Assembly: GCA_965238045.1 (NCBI GenBank)
Contig: CBDEGU010000012.1
Span: forward strand, 1,984,001 to 2,048,000
Reading direction: 5' to 3'
Length of the DNA stretch: 64,000 bases
Origin: CBDEGU01 sp965238045
Lineage (GTDB): Bacteria > Acidobacteriota > Terriglobia > Bryobacterales > UBA6623
In this document: positions 25,497-34,698 of the stretch, one piece after another
Numbering within the stretch: position 1 is the first letter of the stretch
How the letters are laid out: every line of letters begins with the position of its first letter
Notes under the pieces: generated by a model
Database searches by the model: none
Told to the model about the DNA's origin: nothing
What the model saw: only the letters and a program-made list of their open reading frames with translations
Made by a program: the position numbers and the translations under genes

Positions 25497-27259
25497 CAAC
25501 GCCACCGCCGGGCATGAGCCCTTCACCCCAGCGCTCCGATCTTCTCGAAATCCTTGTCGAGGCCTCGGAGCTGGTTTCGAGGCAGTCGCTCGACTTGGAT
25601 CGCCTGCTGCACGGACTCGCCGAGCTTGTCCGCAAGGTGATCGACTACCAGCTCTTCGCCGTGCTGCTGCGCAGCGGGGACTCTTCGCTGCGGATGCGCT
25701 TCGCCATCGGTTACAGCGAAGACACCGTTCGGCAACTACGCATCGAGATCGGCGAGGGGATCACCGGCGAGGCGGCGGAGACGATGCGGACCGTGGTCGT
25801 CCAAGATGTCCGGCAGGACCCGCGTTATCTCATGTCAATCGACGCGGTGCGGTCGGAGATCGCGGTTCCGCTGGTCGCCCGCGGCAAGCTCGTGGGCGTG
25901 ATCGATCTGCAATCTACCGAGAGGGATGGATTTGACGAGGCCTCGCGTTCGGTGCTGGAACTGATTGCCTCGCGATTTTCACTTGCCATCGAAGCAGCGC
26001 GGCTTCATCAGGCGACGCTGCGGCAGAACCGCGTTCTGCGCACGCTCTCGAGAATCGCGCAGCAATTTACGCAGATCCTGCATCTGGACGACCTGCTGAA
26101 GAAGGTCGCGTCACTGATCAGAGAAGTGATTCCTTACGACGCGCTCACGATCTTGATGTTAGAGGAAGACGGGCAGGTGCTCAAGCACTACTTCGGGGTC
26201 CGCTTCGATCAGCGCGTACAGTGGGACAACATACCGATCGGCAAGGGGATCGTCGGCGCCGCGGCGAAGGAGAAGAAACCCATCCTGGTCCGTGACACCG
26301 AGCAGGACTCGCGCTACCTGGCGATGTTCGAGGAGATTCGGTCCGAGGCCGCCGTGCCTCTGATGGTCAAGAGCGAAGTGATCGGCGTCATCAACCTCGA
26401 AAGCGAGGACGTGGGCGCGTTTACGCCCAATGATCTGCGGATGCTCAATTCGCTGGCCCCGCAAATCGCGATCGCGGTTGAAAACGCCAGACTCTACGAA
26501 GAGGTGGCGCGTCACAAAGCCCGCATGGAGACCGACCTTGCCGCCGCCCGCGTCCTGCAGCAGCACATGCTCTCGTCGGTGCGGCCGGAATTCGAGGGGA
26601 TCGAGATCGCGGCGCGAAACGACTCGGCGGAGGAGGTAACCGGCGACCTGTATGATTTCTTTCCCTTTCCCGGAGAGCATCTGGGGATCTTGATCGGGGA
26701 TGTCTCGGGCAAGGGTGCGGCGGCGGCGCTCTATGCGGCGCTGGCGGGCGGCATCCTGCGCAATCTCGCCCGCCCGGATCTCTCGCCCGCCGAGCTGCTG
26801 GCGCTGGCGAACGAGGCTCTGCTGGCGCGGAAGGTCGAGACGCGGTATTTGACGGCGCTCTATGCGCAGTGGTATCCCCAAACCAGCCGGCTGGTGGTGG
26901 CCAACGCCGGACAGCCGCGGCCCATTGCCCGGCGGGACGGCAAAGTAGAGGCCCTGCCGGTGGCGGGCATCCCTCTGGGGTTGCTGCCGGGATCGACTTA
27001 CGAAGTGGCGGAGTTTACGATGGCCGCCGGCGATCTGCTGGTGATCGTTTCCGACGGCATCACCGAGACGATGAGTCCCTCGAACCAGGAGTATGATGAG
27101 AATTGCTTGATTCGGGTCATGAAGGCTCACCCCGCCGCCTCGGCGGAAGAAATGATCGAGGCGATTTTCGAGGACCTCAAAGAATTTTCAGCCACTCCCG
27201 GCCAGGTCGATGACCGGACGGTGATCGCGGCCAGATTCACGGGCGCAAGCCGGGCATAA
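25493..27259 (+). CDS. PP2C-type (SpoIIE) phosphatase with two GAF domains
   Basis: A 588-aa protein. GAF domain 1 spans about residues 15-165 (with VVVQDVRQDPRY and EIAVPLVARGKLVGVIDLQS), and GAF domain 2 about 185-340 (with ILVRDTEQDSRY and AAVPLMVKSEVIGVINLES). A coiled linker ETDLAAARVLQQHML leads into the RsbU/SpoIIE phosphatase domain, with GDLYDFFPFPGEHLGILIGD, GKGAAAALYAAL and LVIVSDGITE aspartates for metal binding. It is a typical partner-switch regulator that dephosphorylates an anti-sigma-factor antagonist. The ATG overlaps the deoC stop and lysA follows 21 bases later, an unexpected metabolic setting. Confidence 0.92.
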   Translation: MTTPPPGMSPSPQRSDLLEILVEASELVSRQSLDLDRLLHGLAELVRKVIDYQLFAVLLRSGDSSLRMRFAIGYSEDTVRQLRIEIGEGITGEAAETMRTVVVQDVRQDPRYLMSIDAVRSEIAVPLVARGKLVGVIDLQSTERDGFDEASRSVLELIASRFSLAIEAARLHQATLRQNRVLRTLSRIAQQFTQILHLDDLLKKVASLIREVIPYDALTILMLEEDGQVLKHYFGVRFDQRVQWDNIPIGKGIVGAAAKEKKPILVRDTEQDSRYLAMFEEIRSEAAVPLMVKSEVIGVINLESEDVGAFTPNDLRMLNSLAPQIAIAVENARLYEEVARHKARMETDLAAARVLQQHMLSSVRPEFEGIEIAARNDSAEEVTGDLYDFFPFPGEHLGILIGDVSGKGAAAALYAALAGGILRNLARPDLSPAELLALANEALLARKVETRYLTALYAQWYPQTSRLVVANAGQPRPIARRDGKVEALPVAGIPLGLLPGSTYEVAEFTMAAGDLLVIVSDGITETMSPSNQEYDENCLIRVMKAHPAASAEEMIEAIFEDLKEFSATPGQVDDRTVIAARFTGASRA

Positions 27260-27280
27260 TTTCACTGGTTCGTGTTTCCC

Positions 27281-28534
27281 ATGCCGAAATCCGGATTCGA
27301 CTACCAAGACGATGTGTTGTCGTGTGAGAAATTAAAGCTCACTGAGATCGCGGAGCGCTTCTCGACGCCCTGCTACGTCTATTCCGCCGCTGCCATTATC
27401 GCGAACTATCGGGCCTATGACGATGGCCTCAAGGCGATTCCGCATGAAATACATTATTCGGTTAAGGCCAATTCCTCGCTGGCGATATTGTCACTGCTGG
27501 CCCGTGACGGTGCGGGCTTTGACATTGTTTCCGGAGGCGAACTATTCCGGGTGATCGGCGCGGGCGCCGACCCCCGCAAGGTCGTCTATTCGGGTGTGGG
27601 GAAGACCGGGGAAGAGATCAGCTACGCGCTCAAGTCCGGGATCGGCTCGTTCAACTGTGAATCAGAAAGCGAGCTCCGCCTGCTGAACGAAATCGCCGGC
27701 CGCCTGGGGCTCAAACCCATCGTGGCGATTCGCGTCAACCCGGACATCAGCGCGAAGAGTCATCCCTATATCTCGACCGGACTGAAGGATCACAAGTTTG
27801 GAGTTGCGATCGAGAAAGCGGAGCAATTATACAAGAATCGTGACGCTTTTCCGCGGCTGAACTTTGAAGGGATCAGCTGCCACATTGGTTCGCAGATTTT
27901 CGACACGAGCGTATTCTTCGCGGCACTGGACAAGCTCGCCGGCTTGACGGAGCGGCTGCGCTGCGCCGGCCTTGCGATCCAGCACCTGGATCTGGGAGGA
28001 GGGCTGGGGATCGCCTATGCTCCGTCGGACAATGCTTCCTCGATCGCGGAGTTCGCCGGAGCGCTGAGCAGGGCGCTCCAAGGCATGGACCTGCGGCTGA
28101 TGATCGAGCCGGGCCGTTCCATCGTCGGACCGGCCGGGGTTCTTCTGACGAAGGTGCTCTACCGGAAGCTGGCGGAAAACAAAGAATTCCTCATCGTTGA
28201 CGCGGCGATGAACGACCTCATACGCCCGGCGCTCTATCAGTCCCATCACGAGATCGTGCCGCTCGAACGCAAAGAAAGACAGACAGTGCTTGCCGACGTA
28301 GTGGGGCCGGTTTGTGAAACAGGCGACTTCCTGGCGCGGGACCGCCGCATGCCCGCGGTGGAGCCGGGAGAGATTCTGGCCATTCGCACGGCGGGAGCCT
28401 ATGGTTTTGTGCTCTCGTCGAACTACAACGCACGGCCGCGTCCGGCCGAGGTGCTGATTGAGGATGGGCACGCGCGGCTGATCCGCAAACGTGAAATATA
28501 CGAAGATCTCGTCCGGGGTGAAGCTGCGGTCTAG
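27281..28534 (+). CDS. lysA: Diaminopimelate decarboxylase
   Basis: A 417-aa PLP enzyme converting meso-diaminopimelate to lysine. The PLP lysine is in YSVKANSS (Lys62). The Gly-rich phosphate site is DLGGGLGI, with EPGRSIVGPAG and the active-site motif GPVCETGDFLA. I choose the ATG at 27281 rather than the in-frame GTG three codons upstream. It is in an operon with deoC and the GAF/PP2C phosphatase. Its length is normal. Confidence 0.95.
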   Translation: MPKSGFDYQDDVLSCEKLKLTEIAERFSTPCYVYSAAAIIANYRAYDDGLKAIPHEIHYSVKANSSLAILSLLARDGAGFDIVSGGELFRVIGAGADPRKVVYSGVGKTGEEISYALKSGIGSFNCESESELRLLNEIAGRLGLKPIVAIRVNPDISAKSHPYISTGLKDHKFGVAIEKAEQLYKNRDAFPRLNFEGISCHIGSQIFDTSVFFAALDKLAGLTERLRCAGLAIQHLDLGGGLGIAYAPSDNASSIAEFAGALSRALQGMDLRLMIEPGRSIVGPAGVLLTKVLYRKLAENKEFLIVDAAMNDLIRPALYQSHHEIVPLERKERQTVLADVVGPVCETGDFLARDRRMPAVEPGEILAIRTAGAYGFVLSSNYNARPRPAEVLIEDGHARLIRKREIYEDLVRGEAAV

Positions 28535-28793
28535 GTCCAACCACAAAAGTGTGAGTAATTATTACGCACCAAGGCCGTCCGAGGGTTCGCCAGAGCCGTC
28601 ATTGAGATGTAAACTCTTTCTTTCGCCGGCCGAGGGTCCGGCGGAGCAGGGTGATCCCTTCGCCTCCTGTAACTTTTCTTCACTTGATGGAATAAGAACG
28701 GCCCTGGGGAGGTTCTAATTTAGGGGTCACCTCCGCCTGGAGATGTTGGGCGGAGATTCTGAATCTCTTTACCGGTTTCAAAAAAAACTTTGG

Positions 28794-29483
28794 ATGCAAC
28801 TAAGGGAGATTATTTCAGCAAGAAATACACTTCGATACAGTATTGCCGCCTTGGCGCTCGCGGGCGCCGCCCTAACAAGCCCGGCCGCCTTCGGCCAGGC
28901 AAATGGAAAACGCTTGATGGTTTCGATCACGAACCTGACGAAGGGGCAGATCATGTCTCCCGTTGTGGTGGGAACACACCGGGCCTCGGCCACGCCGCTT
29001 TTCACTCCCGGTGCAGCCGCGAGTTCGGAGCTCATCACGTTAGCCGAGACCGGCTCCCCCGCGGGGGTCGCCGCGGCCATGGATGCCGACAGCGACTACC
29101 TTGACGTGGCCGTTAGCGGGGGATCGATCATGCCAGGACTAACGGTTTCAGTCGTTCTAGATTCCCATGGCGATTTCCGCCACGTCTCTCTTGCGAGCAT
29201 GCTGGTGACCACGAACGATACCTTTGTGGCGCTTCGCGGCGTTCGCAGGCCGAGGTCGGGAAGGCGAGCTTATATGGCGATTGCCTACGACGCGGGCTCA
29301 GAGGAGAACACCGAGGATTGCGATGACATCCCCGGCCCCCCCTGCGACATGGCGGGGGCGCCTGGTGGAGGCGAGGGCTACATCTACGTCTCTCCGGGAG
29401 TTGCAGGCATCCTGGACTTGGATCCTTCGATGCACGACTGGAGAAATCCGGTCGCCAGGATTGTGCTGCGGCGCGTTCCCTAG
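28794..29483 (+). CDS. Exported spondin-domain protein
   Basis: A 229-aa protein. A signal peptide with hydrophobic core SIAALALAGAALTSPAAFG is followed by LMVSITNLTKGQIMSPVVVGTH, the signature opening of Spondin_N domains, and continues LASMLVTTNDTFVALRGV. An acidic, Cys-containing C-terminal loop (ENTEDCDDIPGPPCDM) precedes the last strand and could bind metal. I chose the ATG that leaves a normal signal peptide; the frame is open to an ATG at 28743. A strong hairpin follows the stop. It is probably a secreted or surface adhesion-type protein. Confidence 0.8.
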   Translation: MQLREIISARNTLRYSIAALALAGAALTSPAAFGQANGKRLMVSITNLTKGQIMSPVVVGTHRASATPLFTPGAAASSELITLAETGSPAGVAAAMDADSDYLDVAVSGGSIMPGLTVSVVLDSHGDFRHVSLASMLVTTNDTFVALRGVRRPRSGRRAYMAIAYDAGSEENTEDCDDIPGPPCDMAGAPGGGEGYIYVSPGVAGILDLDPSMHDWRNPVARIVLRRVP

Positions 29484-29497
29484 GTCGTTTCACGCTT

Positions 29498-29528
29498 GCC
29501 AGGAGGCCGCGCTAGGCGGCCTCCTGGC
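29498..29528 (+). terminator. 13-bp perfect hairpin downstream of the spondin gene
   Basis: GCCAGGAGGCCGC (29498-29510) and GCGGCCTCCTGGC (29516-29528) form a perfect 13-bp stem with a 5-base loop, 15 bases after the stop. There is no T-run after it, so it is either a GC-type terminator or an mRNA 3'-end stabiliser. Confidence 0.65.
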
Positions 29529-29600
29529 GGCGTGTCTGCCGTGTATCAAATTCCAGGCCCTTGCTGTGGGGGCGGGCCGGAGACAGTGTTACCATCTTCC

Positions 29601-30835
29601 TAGTATAGCGTTTCATTAAAACATATCGATACGAGGATGTTTCCTGCTAGGCTGGATGCATGGCAGGAAAATCGAAGCGTCCCCAACTGCTTCTCACGCC
29701 CGAAGAGTCGCAACATCTGCAGCGGCTGCGTCGTTCGCGTAAGGCTCCGGCTCGGGAGGTGCAGAGAGCCGAGATTCTGTGGCGCTATCATTGCGGCGAG
29801 ACGATCGCCGAGATTATGCGGGCCGTGAAGATGACGCGCAAAAGCGTTGGCAAATGGATCGAGCGAGCCCTGGCCATGGGGGTGGAAGCGGCGCTCAAGG
29901 ATGCCTATCATCGTCCCCGGGAACCCCGCATCAGCGAAGAGGCCAAGGCCTGGGTGGTGCACTTGGCCTGTAGCAAACCCAAGCAACTCGGTTACGCCGC
30001 CGAGCTCTGGACCCGCGGCGCGCTCGCCCGGCACGTGCGCCAGCATGCCGTGGAAGCGGGCTATCCGGCCTTGGCCCAAGCGGCCAAGGCGACCGTCCAT
30101 CGGATTCTGGCCGAGCAACCTCTTCACCCGGAGAAGGTGAAGTACTACTTGCAGCGCCGCGACCCGGATTTTGAGTCCAAGATGCGGCAGGTGCTGCTGG
30201 TCTACCGCGAGGTGGCCTTGCAGAATGAAAGCGCGGGCGAGGGCGGCCCATCGCCGGGCGTGATTACGGTTTCGGTCGACGAAAAGCCCGGCGTGCAAGC
30301 GATCGCCAACACCGCTCCGGACCTGCCGCCGACTGCGGGGCGGCATCCCTGCGTGGCTCGAGATTACGAATACAAACGTCTGGGAACTTGCTCGATTCTG
30401 GCGGCGCTGGACTTGCACGACGGTCGGGTGACAGCGCGGGTGGAGCGGCGCCACCGCAGCCGGGAATTCATCTTACTGCTCAAGGATCTGGACCAATCCT
30501 ACCCGGCCCACTGCACGATCCGATTGATCTTGGATAATCATTCCTCCCACGTTTCCAAGGAGACGAAGGACTATTTGGCGACGCGTCCGAACCGCTTCAA
30601 ATACGTGCATACGCCGACCCACGGGTCCTGGCTGAACATTGTCGAGACGCTGTTCGGGAAGATGGCGCGCACTTTTTTGAAGCGAATCCGGGTGGAGTCC
30701 TGGGAGGAACTTCGAGAACGAATCCTGCAGGGGATCGCGGAGATCAACGCCGCCCCCGTCGTTCACCGCTGGAGGAAGTTCGAGCCGCTGGAGAGCGCGT
30801 CTGAGATGAGTACAGTTTAATGAAACGATATACTA
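29601..30835 (+). mobile_element. IS630-family insertion sequence, apparently intact
   Basis: About 1.2 kb bounded by 20-bp terminal inverted repeats, TAGTATAGCGTTTCATTAAA at 29601-29620 and the reverse complement of TAGTATATCGTTTCATTAAA at 30816-30835. They differ at one base. Both ends finish in TA, as expected for IS630 target-site duplication. It carries one full transposase gene. It sits between the spondin terminator and the start of the exopolysaccharide cluster. Confidence 0.92.
29660..30820 (+). CDS. IS630-family transposase
   Basis: A 386-aa transposase. The N-terminal ~150 residues hold helix-turn-helix modules (ETIAEIMRAVKMTRKSVGKW, then a winged-helix-like part around KQLGYAAELWT). 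The C-terminal DDE domain has Asp207 (VSVDEKPG), Asp292 (LILDNHSSH) and Glu329 (SWLNIVETLFGK), spaced as expected for IS630/Tc1-mariner enzymes. The stop codon lies inside the right inverted repeat. No frameshift is seen, so the element may be active. Confidence 0.95.
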   Translation: MAGKSKRPQLLLTPEESQHLQRLRRSRKAPAREVQRAEILWRYHCGETIAEIMRAVKMTRKSVGKWIERALAMGVEAALKDAYHRPREPRISEEAKAWVVHLACSKPKQLGYAAELWTRGALARHVRQHAVEAGYPALAQAAKATVHRILAEQPLHPEKVKYYLQRRDPDFESKMRQVLLVYREVALQNESAGEGGPSPGVITVSVDEKPGVQAIANTAPDLPPTAGRHPCVARDYEYKRLGTCSILAALDLHDGRVTARVERRHRSREFILLLKDLDQSYPAHCTIRLILDNHSSHVSKETKDYLATRPNRFKYVHTPTHGSWLNIVETLFGKMARTFLKRIRVESWEELRERILQGIAEINAAPVVHRWRKFEPLESASEMSTV

Positions 30836-30889
30836 GTGCACCAAACATCGACATCAGCGGGAGAGTTCCCGAAGGTTTTCGAGATCCGC

Positions 30890-32272
30890 ATGCGCGGCCG
30901 GCCTTGGTCTCCTTCCCCCGCGGTTCTCGGCGTTTTTCTGATCGCCGCCGTCTACCTGGTCTTGCCGGCCTTTGACGTGCCCTATTGGGGCCTTTCCCTC
31001 TCGACCCCCCTTTTCGCACTCATTGCCGCGGACATCACGCTCCAACGTCCCGGCTTGCCGTGGACGGACTACAGAATCTGGGTTCTCTTCGCCGCGGCGA
31101 TCTGGGCCGGGCAATTCCTGTCCATGGCCGGCAATATAGCGGCTGGCGAGATCAGGGAACTGCGCGCGGCGGATGTCATTCTCCTGATTCGCTACGCCTA
31201 CTGGATGGCGGTCTTCCTGCTGACAACCGTCATCGTATCGCGGGCGCGGGTGGGCTTTCGCCTCGCCCGGTTGCTGGGGAGCGGAGTGATCGTGCTGGGC
31301 TGTCTGCGGCTGGCCGAAGGTCTGGTTTACCATTCTTGGGGCGGCGGCCAAGCCGTCTTCTTTCAGCAGAACATCTATGGACTGGGTTTTTCGACGTTCA
31401 CGCCGTTTGCCTTAGCCGCCGCGCTAACGGCCAGCGGCGCCCGCCGCATCTTCTTCTGCGGCGGGCTCGCCCTGCTCATCATGGCCGTCATCGCCAATGG
31501 ATCGAGAGGATCGTGGGTCGTCGTGCCCGTGGGACTGTGCCTGACCGCCGTTGGGATGGTTTCCAGCCGCAAAGACTTGCGGTCCGCTGTCTTGCCTGGG
31601 CTAGCCCTGCTCGCGGTTGCGATTGTATCGGTTGGTCTGAGTCTGCCCGCGACTGCCTGGGACCGCGCCGAAGAGCGCTGGGCCAGCTTCGGGAACCTTG
31701 AGCGAGACAAATCGCTCGCCGTCCGTCATTTGATGGTGCAAAAGGGACTCACGCTCTTTGCCGAAAACCCGCTCCTGGGCATCGGCCCGGGCAGGTTTCG
31801 GCGAAGCTACGTAACGCTCGATATCCCCGAACATCTGCGACATCAGCCCCTCGATCGGTACAACCGCCGTTCGTCTCACAACGCCTACGTGGGGACATTG
31901 GCCGAGACCGGATTGGCCGGAACCACGCCGCTTGCCCTGCTGCTGGTCTACCTGCTGGTGAGCGGTGCCGGTTCGGCTTGGGCTCACCGGCGGCGGGGCG
32001 AATGGTGGGCCATTGCGGCATACGCAGGATTTCTGTCGATGTGCGCCCATCTGTGGGTGCTCTCGGGATTGACGAACACGGCTACCTGGTTTATGTTAGG
32101 TCTCGTAGCCGGTCTGATCCAGAGCGAACAGCGCGTGCGGCTGACCGGTCGATTTGGTATGTTTCACGAGTTCCAGCCCGCCGCGCTCTGGTCCAGAGTC
32201 CTGCCGGGCGGTGACTCTCAGCGAGCGGCCCGGCAACGATTCCCCAATGCGTCGAACTCTCTTGGGGGATAA
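30890..32272 (+). CDS. O-antigen ligase / polymerase-like membrane protein (Wzy/WaaL family)
   Basis: A 460-aa polytopic protein with about eleven hydrophobic segments. The large periplasmic loop contains FAENPLLGIGPGRFRRSYV and RRSSHNAYVGTLAETGLAG, the conserved ligase/polymerase loop with the SHN motif. It probably polymerises or ligates the repeat unit made by the downstream glycosyltransferases. I chose the ATG giving MRGRPWSPSPAVLG; a GTG directly abutting the insertion sequence at 30836 is in frame. The IS630 element ends 55 bases upstream, so it may have displaced or supplied the promoter. Confidence 0.85.
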   Translation: MRGRPWSPSPAVLGVFLIAAVYLVLPAFDVPYWGLSLSTPLFALIAADITLQRPGLPWTDYRIWVLFAAAIWAGQFLSMAGNIAAGEIRELRAADVILLIRYAYWMAVFLLTTVIVSRARVGFRLARLLGSGVIVLGCLRLAEGLVYHSWGGGQAVFFQQNIYGLGFSTFTPFALAAALTASGARRIFFCGGLALLIMAVIANGSRGSWVVVPVGLCLTAVGMVSSRKDLRSAVLPGLALLAVAIVSVGLSLPATAWDRAEERWASFGNLERDKSLAVRHLMVQKGLTLFAENPLLGIGPGRFRRSYVTLDIPEHLRHQPLDRYNRRSSHNAYVGTLAETGLAGTTPLALLLVYLLVSGAGSAWAHRRRGEWWAIAAYAGFLSMCAHLWVLSGLTNTATWFMLGLVAGLIQSEQRVRLTGRFGMFHEFQPAALWSRVLPGGDSQRAARQRFPNASNSLGG

Positions 32273-32373
32273 AGAACTCAACCGGGGACCGCGAAGAAGC
32301 CTTTCGCGAGCATGACTGGCGGCTGCCGACCACACCTCACGGCCTCTTCGTCTCTCGGACCAACAGAACCACC

Positions 32374-33639
32374 ATGCGCCTAGGATTTCACTACCATGTC
32401 CCAGCCCATCGCCTTCCGAGCGGCGAGATCGTCACCTCGGGGCCTCTGGGCCGGTTTCTCGACGCGCTGGCTTCGCGGTGTGAAGAACTCGTCTGCTTTC
32501 TGCATTCGCCCAGGCAGGACGAAATCCCCTATCTGGACCATGTGCTCCAAGCCACGAACCTGCGCTGGATCTCCGCCGGCAAACATCGTTCGGTTCCCTG
32601 GCGCACGGCTTGGTCTCACAGAATCACCCGGCCGCTGGCAGAGGGGAGAGGCCAGCTCGACGGCGTTCTCCTCCGTGGCCCGTCGCCCTTGCTGCCGGCA
32701 TTCGCTCGCGCGGCCCGGCCTCTTCCCACGACTCTGTTGCTCGTCGGCGACTATCTGGCTGGAGTGGACGACCTCCCGCAGCCCCGCTGGCGCAAGGAGC
32801 TGATCCGAAAATGGGCGCGCTGGAATGCCGCGCGGCAGCGCGATGTGGCGCGCACGTCGCTGACGCTCGTAAATAGCTCGGACCTCTACGAAACATTTCG
32901 CGGCTGTAGTCCGTTGCTGCGCCAAGTACGTACATCCACTCTGAACGAATCGGACTTCCGCTGGCGCGACGACAGCTGCGGCGAGCAGCCGGTTCACCTA
33001 CTCTACAGCGGCAGAATGGATCGCGGCAAGGGCTTGCTGGTGATGGTTGCCGCCGTGGGTTTGCTGGTCCGGCGCGGCTTCAATGTAGTTCTCGACCTGG
33101 TGGGCCCGCCCCAGCCCGGCGACCCGGTTCTCGATGAAGTTGCCAGCTCCGCGCGAGCCTGGCGCGTCGAGCAGCGGGTCGTCTATCACGGTTTCCGGGT
33201 GCTCGGTGAAGACCTCTTCCGGCACTATCGAAAGGCCGACATCTATTTATCGGCATCCCTGGCGACGGAAGGCTTTCCGAGATCCATCTGGGAGGCCATG
33301 GCCCACAGCGTCCCGGTCGTGGCGAGCCGGGTCGGCTCGATTCCCGCCCTGCTCGAGGACGGCGTCTCGGCCCGCCTGGTGCGACCCCGTTCCGCCGAGG
33401 ATTTGGCCGCGGGTCTGCAAGACATCCTTCGCGATCAACGGCTGCGCACCACGCTCATCGCCAACGGCTTCGCGCTAGCCCGCGCCAACACGCTGGAGCA
33501 AAGCACCGGCCTGATCTTCGAGACCATCAAGGACTGGATACTTCACCAGCCGCGAGCGCCAGTTCGGCCACAGGCCACTCGGCGGCTTGCTGGCCCAGAC
33601 GGCGGCCTGCGTCCCTCGGTGCCGGGTTCCGATTCTTGA
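32374..33639 (+). CDS. Glycosyltransferase family 4
   Basis: A 421-aa GT-B enzyme. The nucleotide-sugar-binding domain begins LLYSGRMDRGKGLLVMVAAV near residue 210, with YLSASLATEGFPRSIWEAMAHSVPVVAS as the EX7E-type element and VGSIPALLEDG as the donor loop. The N-terminal acceptor domain is more variable, as usual. The first residues MRLGFHYHVP fit the GT4 N-terminal strand. It sits between the polymerase and a second GT4 gene in the exopolysaccharide cluster. Donor and acceptor are unknown. Confidence 0.9.
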   Translation: MRLGFHYHVPAHRLPSGEIVTSGPLGRFLDALASRCEELVCFLHSPRQDEIPYLDHVLQATNLRWISAGKHRSVPWRTAWSHRITRPLAEGRGQLDGVLLRGPSPLLPAFARAARPLPTTLLLVGDYLAGVDDLPQPRWRKELIRKWARWNAARQRDVARTSLTLVNSSDLYETFRGCSPLLRQVRTSTLNESDFRWRDDSCGEQPVHLLYSGRMDRGKGLLVMVAAVGLLVRRGFNVVLDLVGPPQPGDPVLDEVASSARAWRVEQRVVYHGFRVLGEDLFRHYRKADIYLSASLATEGFPRSIWEAMAHSVPVVASRVGSIPALLEDGVSARLVRPRSAEDLAAGLQDILRDQRLRTTLIANGFALARANTLEQSTGLIFETIKDWILHQPRAPVRPQATRRLAGPDGGLRPSVPGSDS

Positions 33640-33663
33640 CTTTGGATCCGTTCCCCAGATCTC

Positions 33664-34698
33664 ATGCAAGCATTGATTGTTGGTAATTTCCTTTCCGGCG
33701 CCACCGGGACCCGTTCCGTTTGCGAGGACCTCTCCCAGTGGCTGAAGCTGCGGGGTTGGGACGTCGAAACGGCGTCCTCCCGGCTGCGGAAAGCGGCCCG
33801 ACTGGCCGACATGCTCTCTGCCGCCTGGCGCGCTCGCCGGAACCATGGTGTCGCTCAAGTCGATGTGTTCAGTGGGGATGCTTTCTTCTGGGCCGAGGCC
33901 GTCTGCCGGGTTCTGCGGGTGACCAAGCGGCCCTATGTGCTGACTTTGCACGGCGGAAATCTGCCCGATTTCTCAAGAAAGCACTCCCGGCGGGTACAGC
34001 GGCTCCTGTCATCGGCCGCCGCGGTCACCGCGCCGTCCGAACACATGGCGAACCAGTTTCGAGACATGCGGCCCGATATTCATCTGCTTCCCAATCCGCT
34101 CGACATCGACCGTTACGCGTTCCGTCCCCGATCGGCGCCCAAGCCCCGGCTGATGTGGTTGCGGGCGTTTCATAGCATGTATAACCCGGTCGCCGCGGTC
34201 CGCGTCCTGCGCGCGCTGAGCGATGAGTTTCCCGACGCCACGCTGACGATGATCGGCCCCGACCGGGGCGACGGGTCGCTCGAAGCGACCAGGCGGGCCG
34301 CCACCGCGCTCGGCGTCCGTACCCGCCTCTCGATCGAGCCCGGTATTTCCCACGACCACGTACCGGCCGCGCTGGCACGGGGTGAAATTTTCCTCAACAC
34401 GACACGGTGCGAGAGTTTTGGTGTTTCGGTCATGGAGGCCGCCGCGCTGGGCTTGTGCATAGTATCGACCAGTGCCGGTGCTCTATCTTCGGTTTGGGCG
34501 CATGGGCACGACGTGCTGCTGGTGCCGCCCGGCGATGCCCGGAAAATGGCGGAGGCGGTGCGGCGGGTTCTGACAGAAGCGGGTCTGGCCGAGCGGCTAT
34601 CTCGCAACGCTCGCGCAAGGGCCGAGCAGCACGACTATCGGCTGATCGTGCCGCGATGGGAAACACTGCTTCGCCAGGTCGCCCAAGGCGCCCCATGA
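33664..34698 (+). CDS. Glycosyltransferase family 4
   Basis: A 344-aa GT-B enzyme. The N-terminus is MQALIVGNFLSGATGTRSVCEDL, followed by YVLTLHGGNLPDF and TAPSEHMANQF. The C-terminal domain has LSIEPGISHDHVPAALARGEIFLNTTRCESFGVSVMEAAALGLCIV with the EX7E element. The stop overlaps the start of the PaaK-like gene (ATGA, 34695-34698). The substrate is unknown. Confidence 0.9.
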   Translation: MQALIVGNFLSGATGTRSVCEDLSQWLKLRGWDVETASSRLRKAARLADMLSAAWRARRNHGVAQVDVFSGDAFFWAEAVCRVLRVTKRPYVLTLHGGNLPDFSRKHSRRVQRLLSSAAAVTAPSEHMANQFRDMRPDIHLLPNPLDIDRYAFRPRSAPKPRLMWLRAFHSMYNPVAAVRVLRALSDEFPDATLTMIGPDRGDGSLEATRRAATALGVRTRLSIEPGISHDHVPAALARGEIFLNTTRCESFGVSVMEAAALGLCIVSTSAGALSSVWAHGHDVLLVPPGDARKMAEAVRRVLTEAGLAERLSRNARARAEQHDYRLIVPRWETLLRQVAQGAP

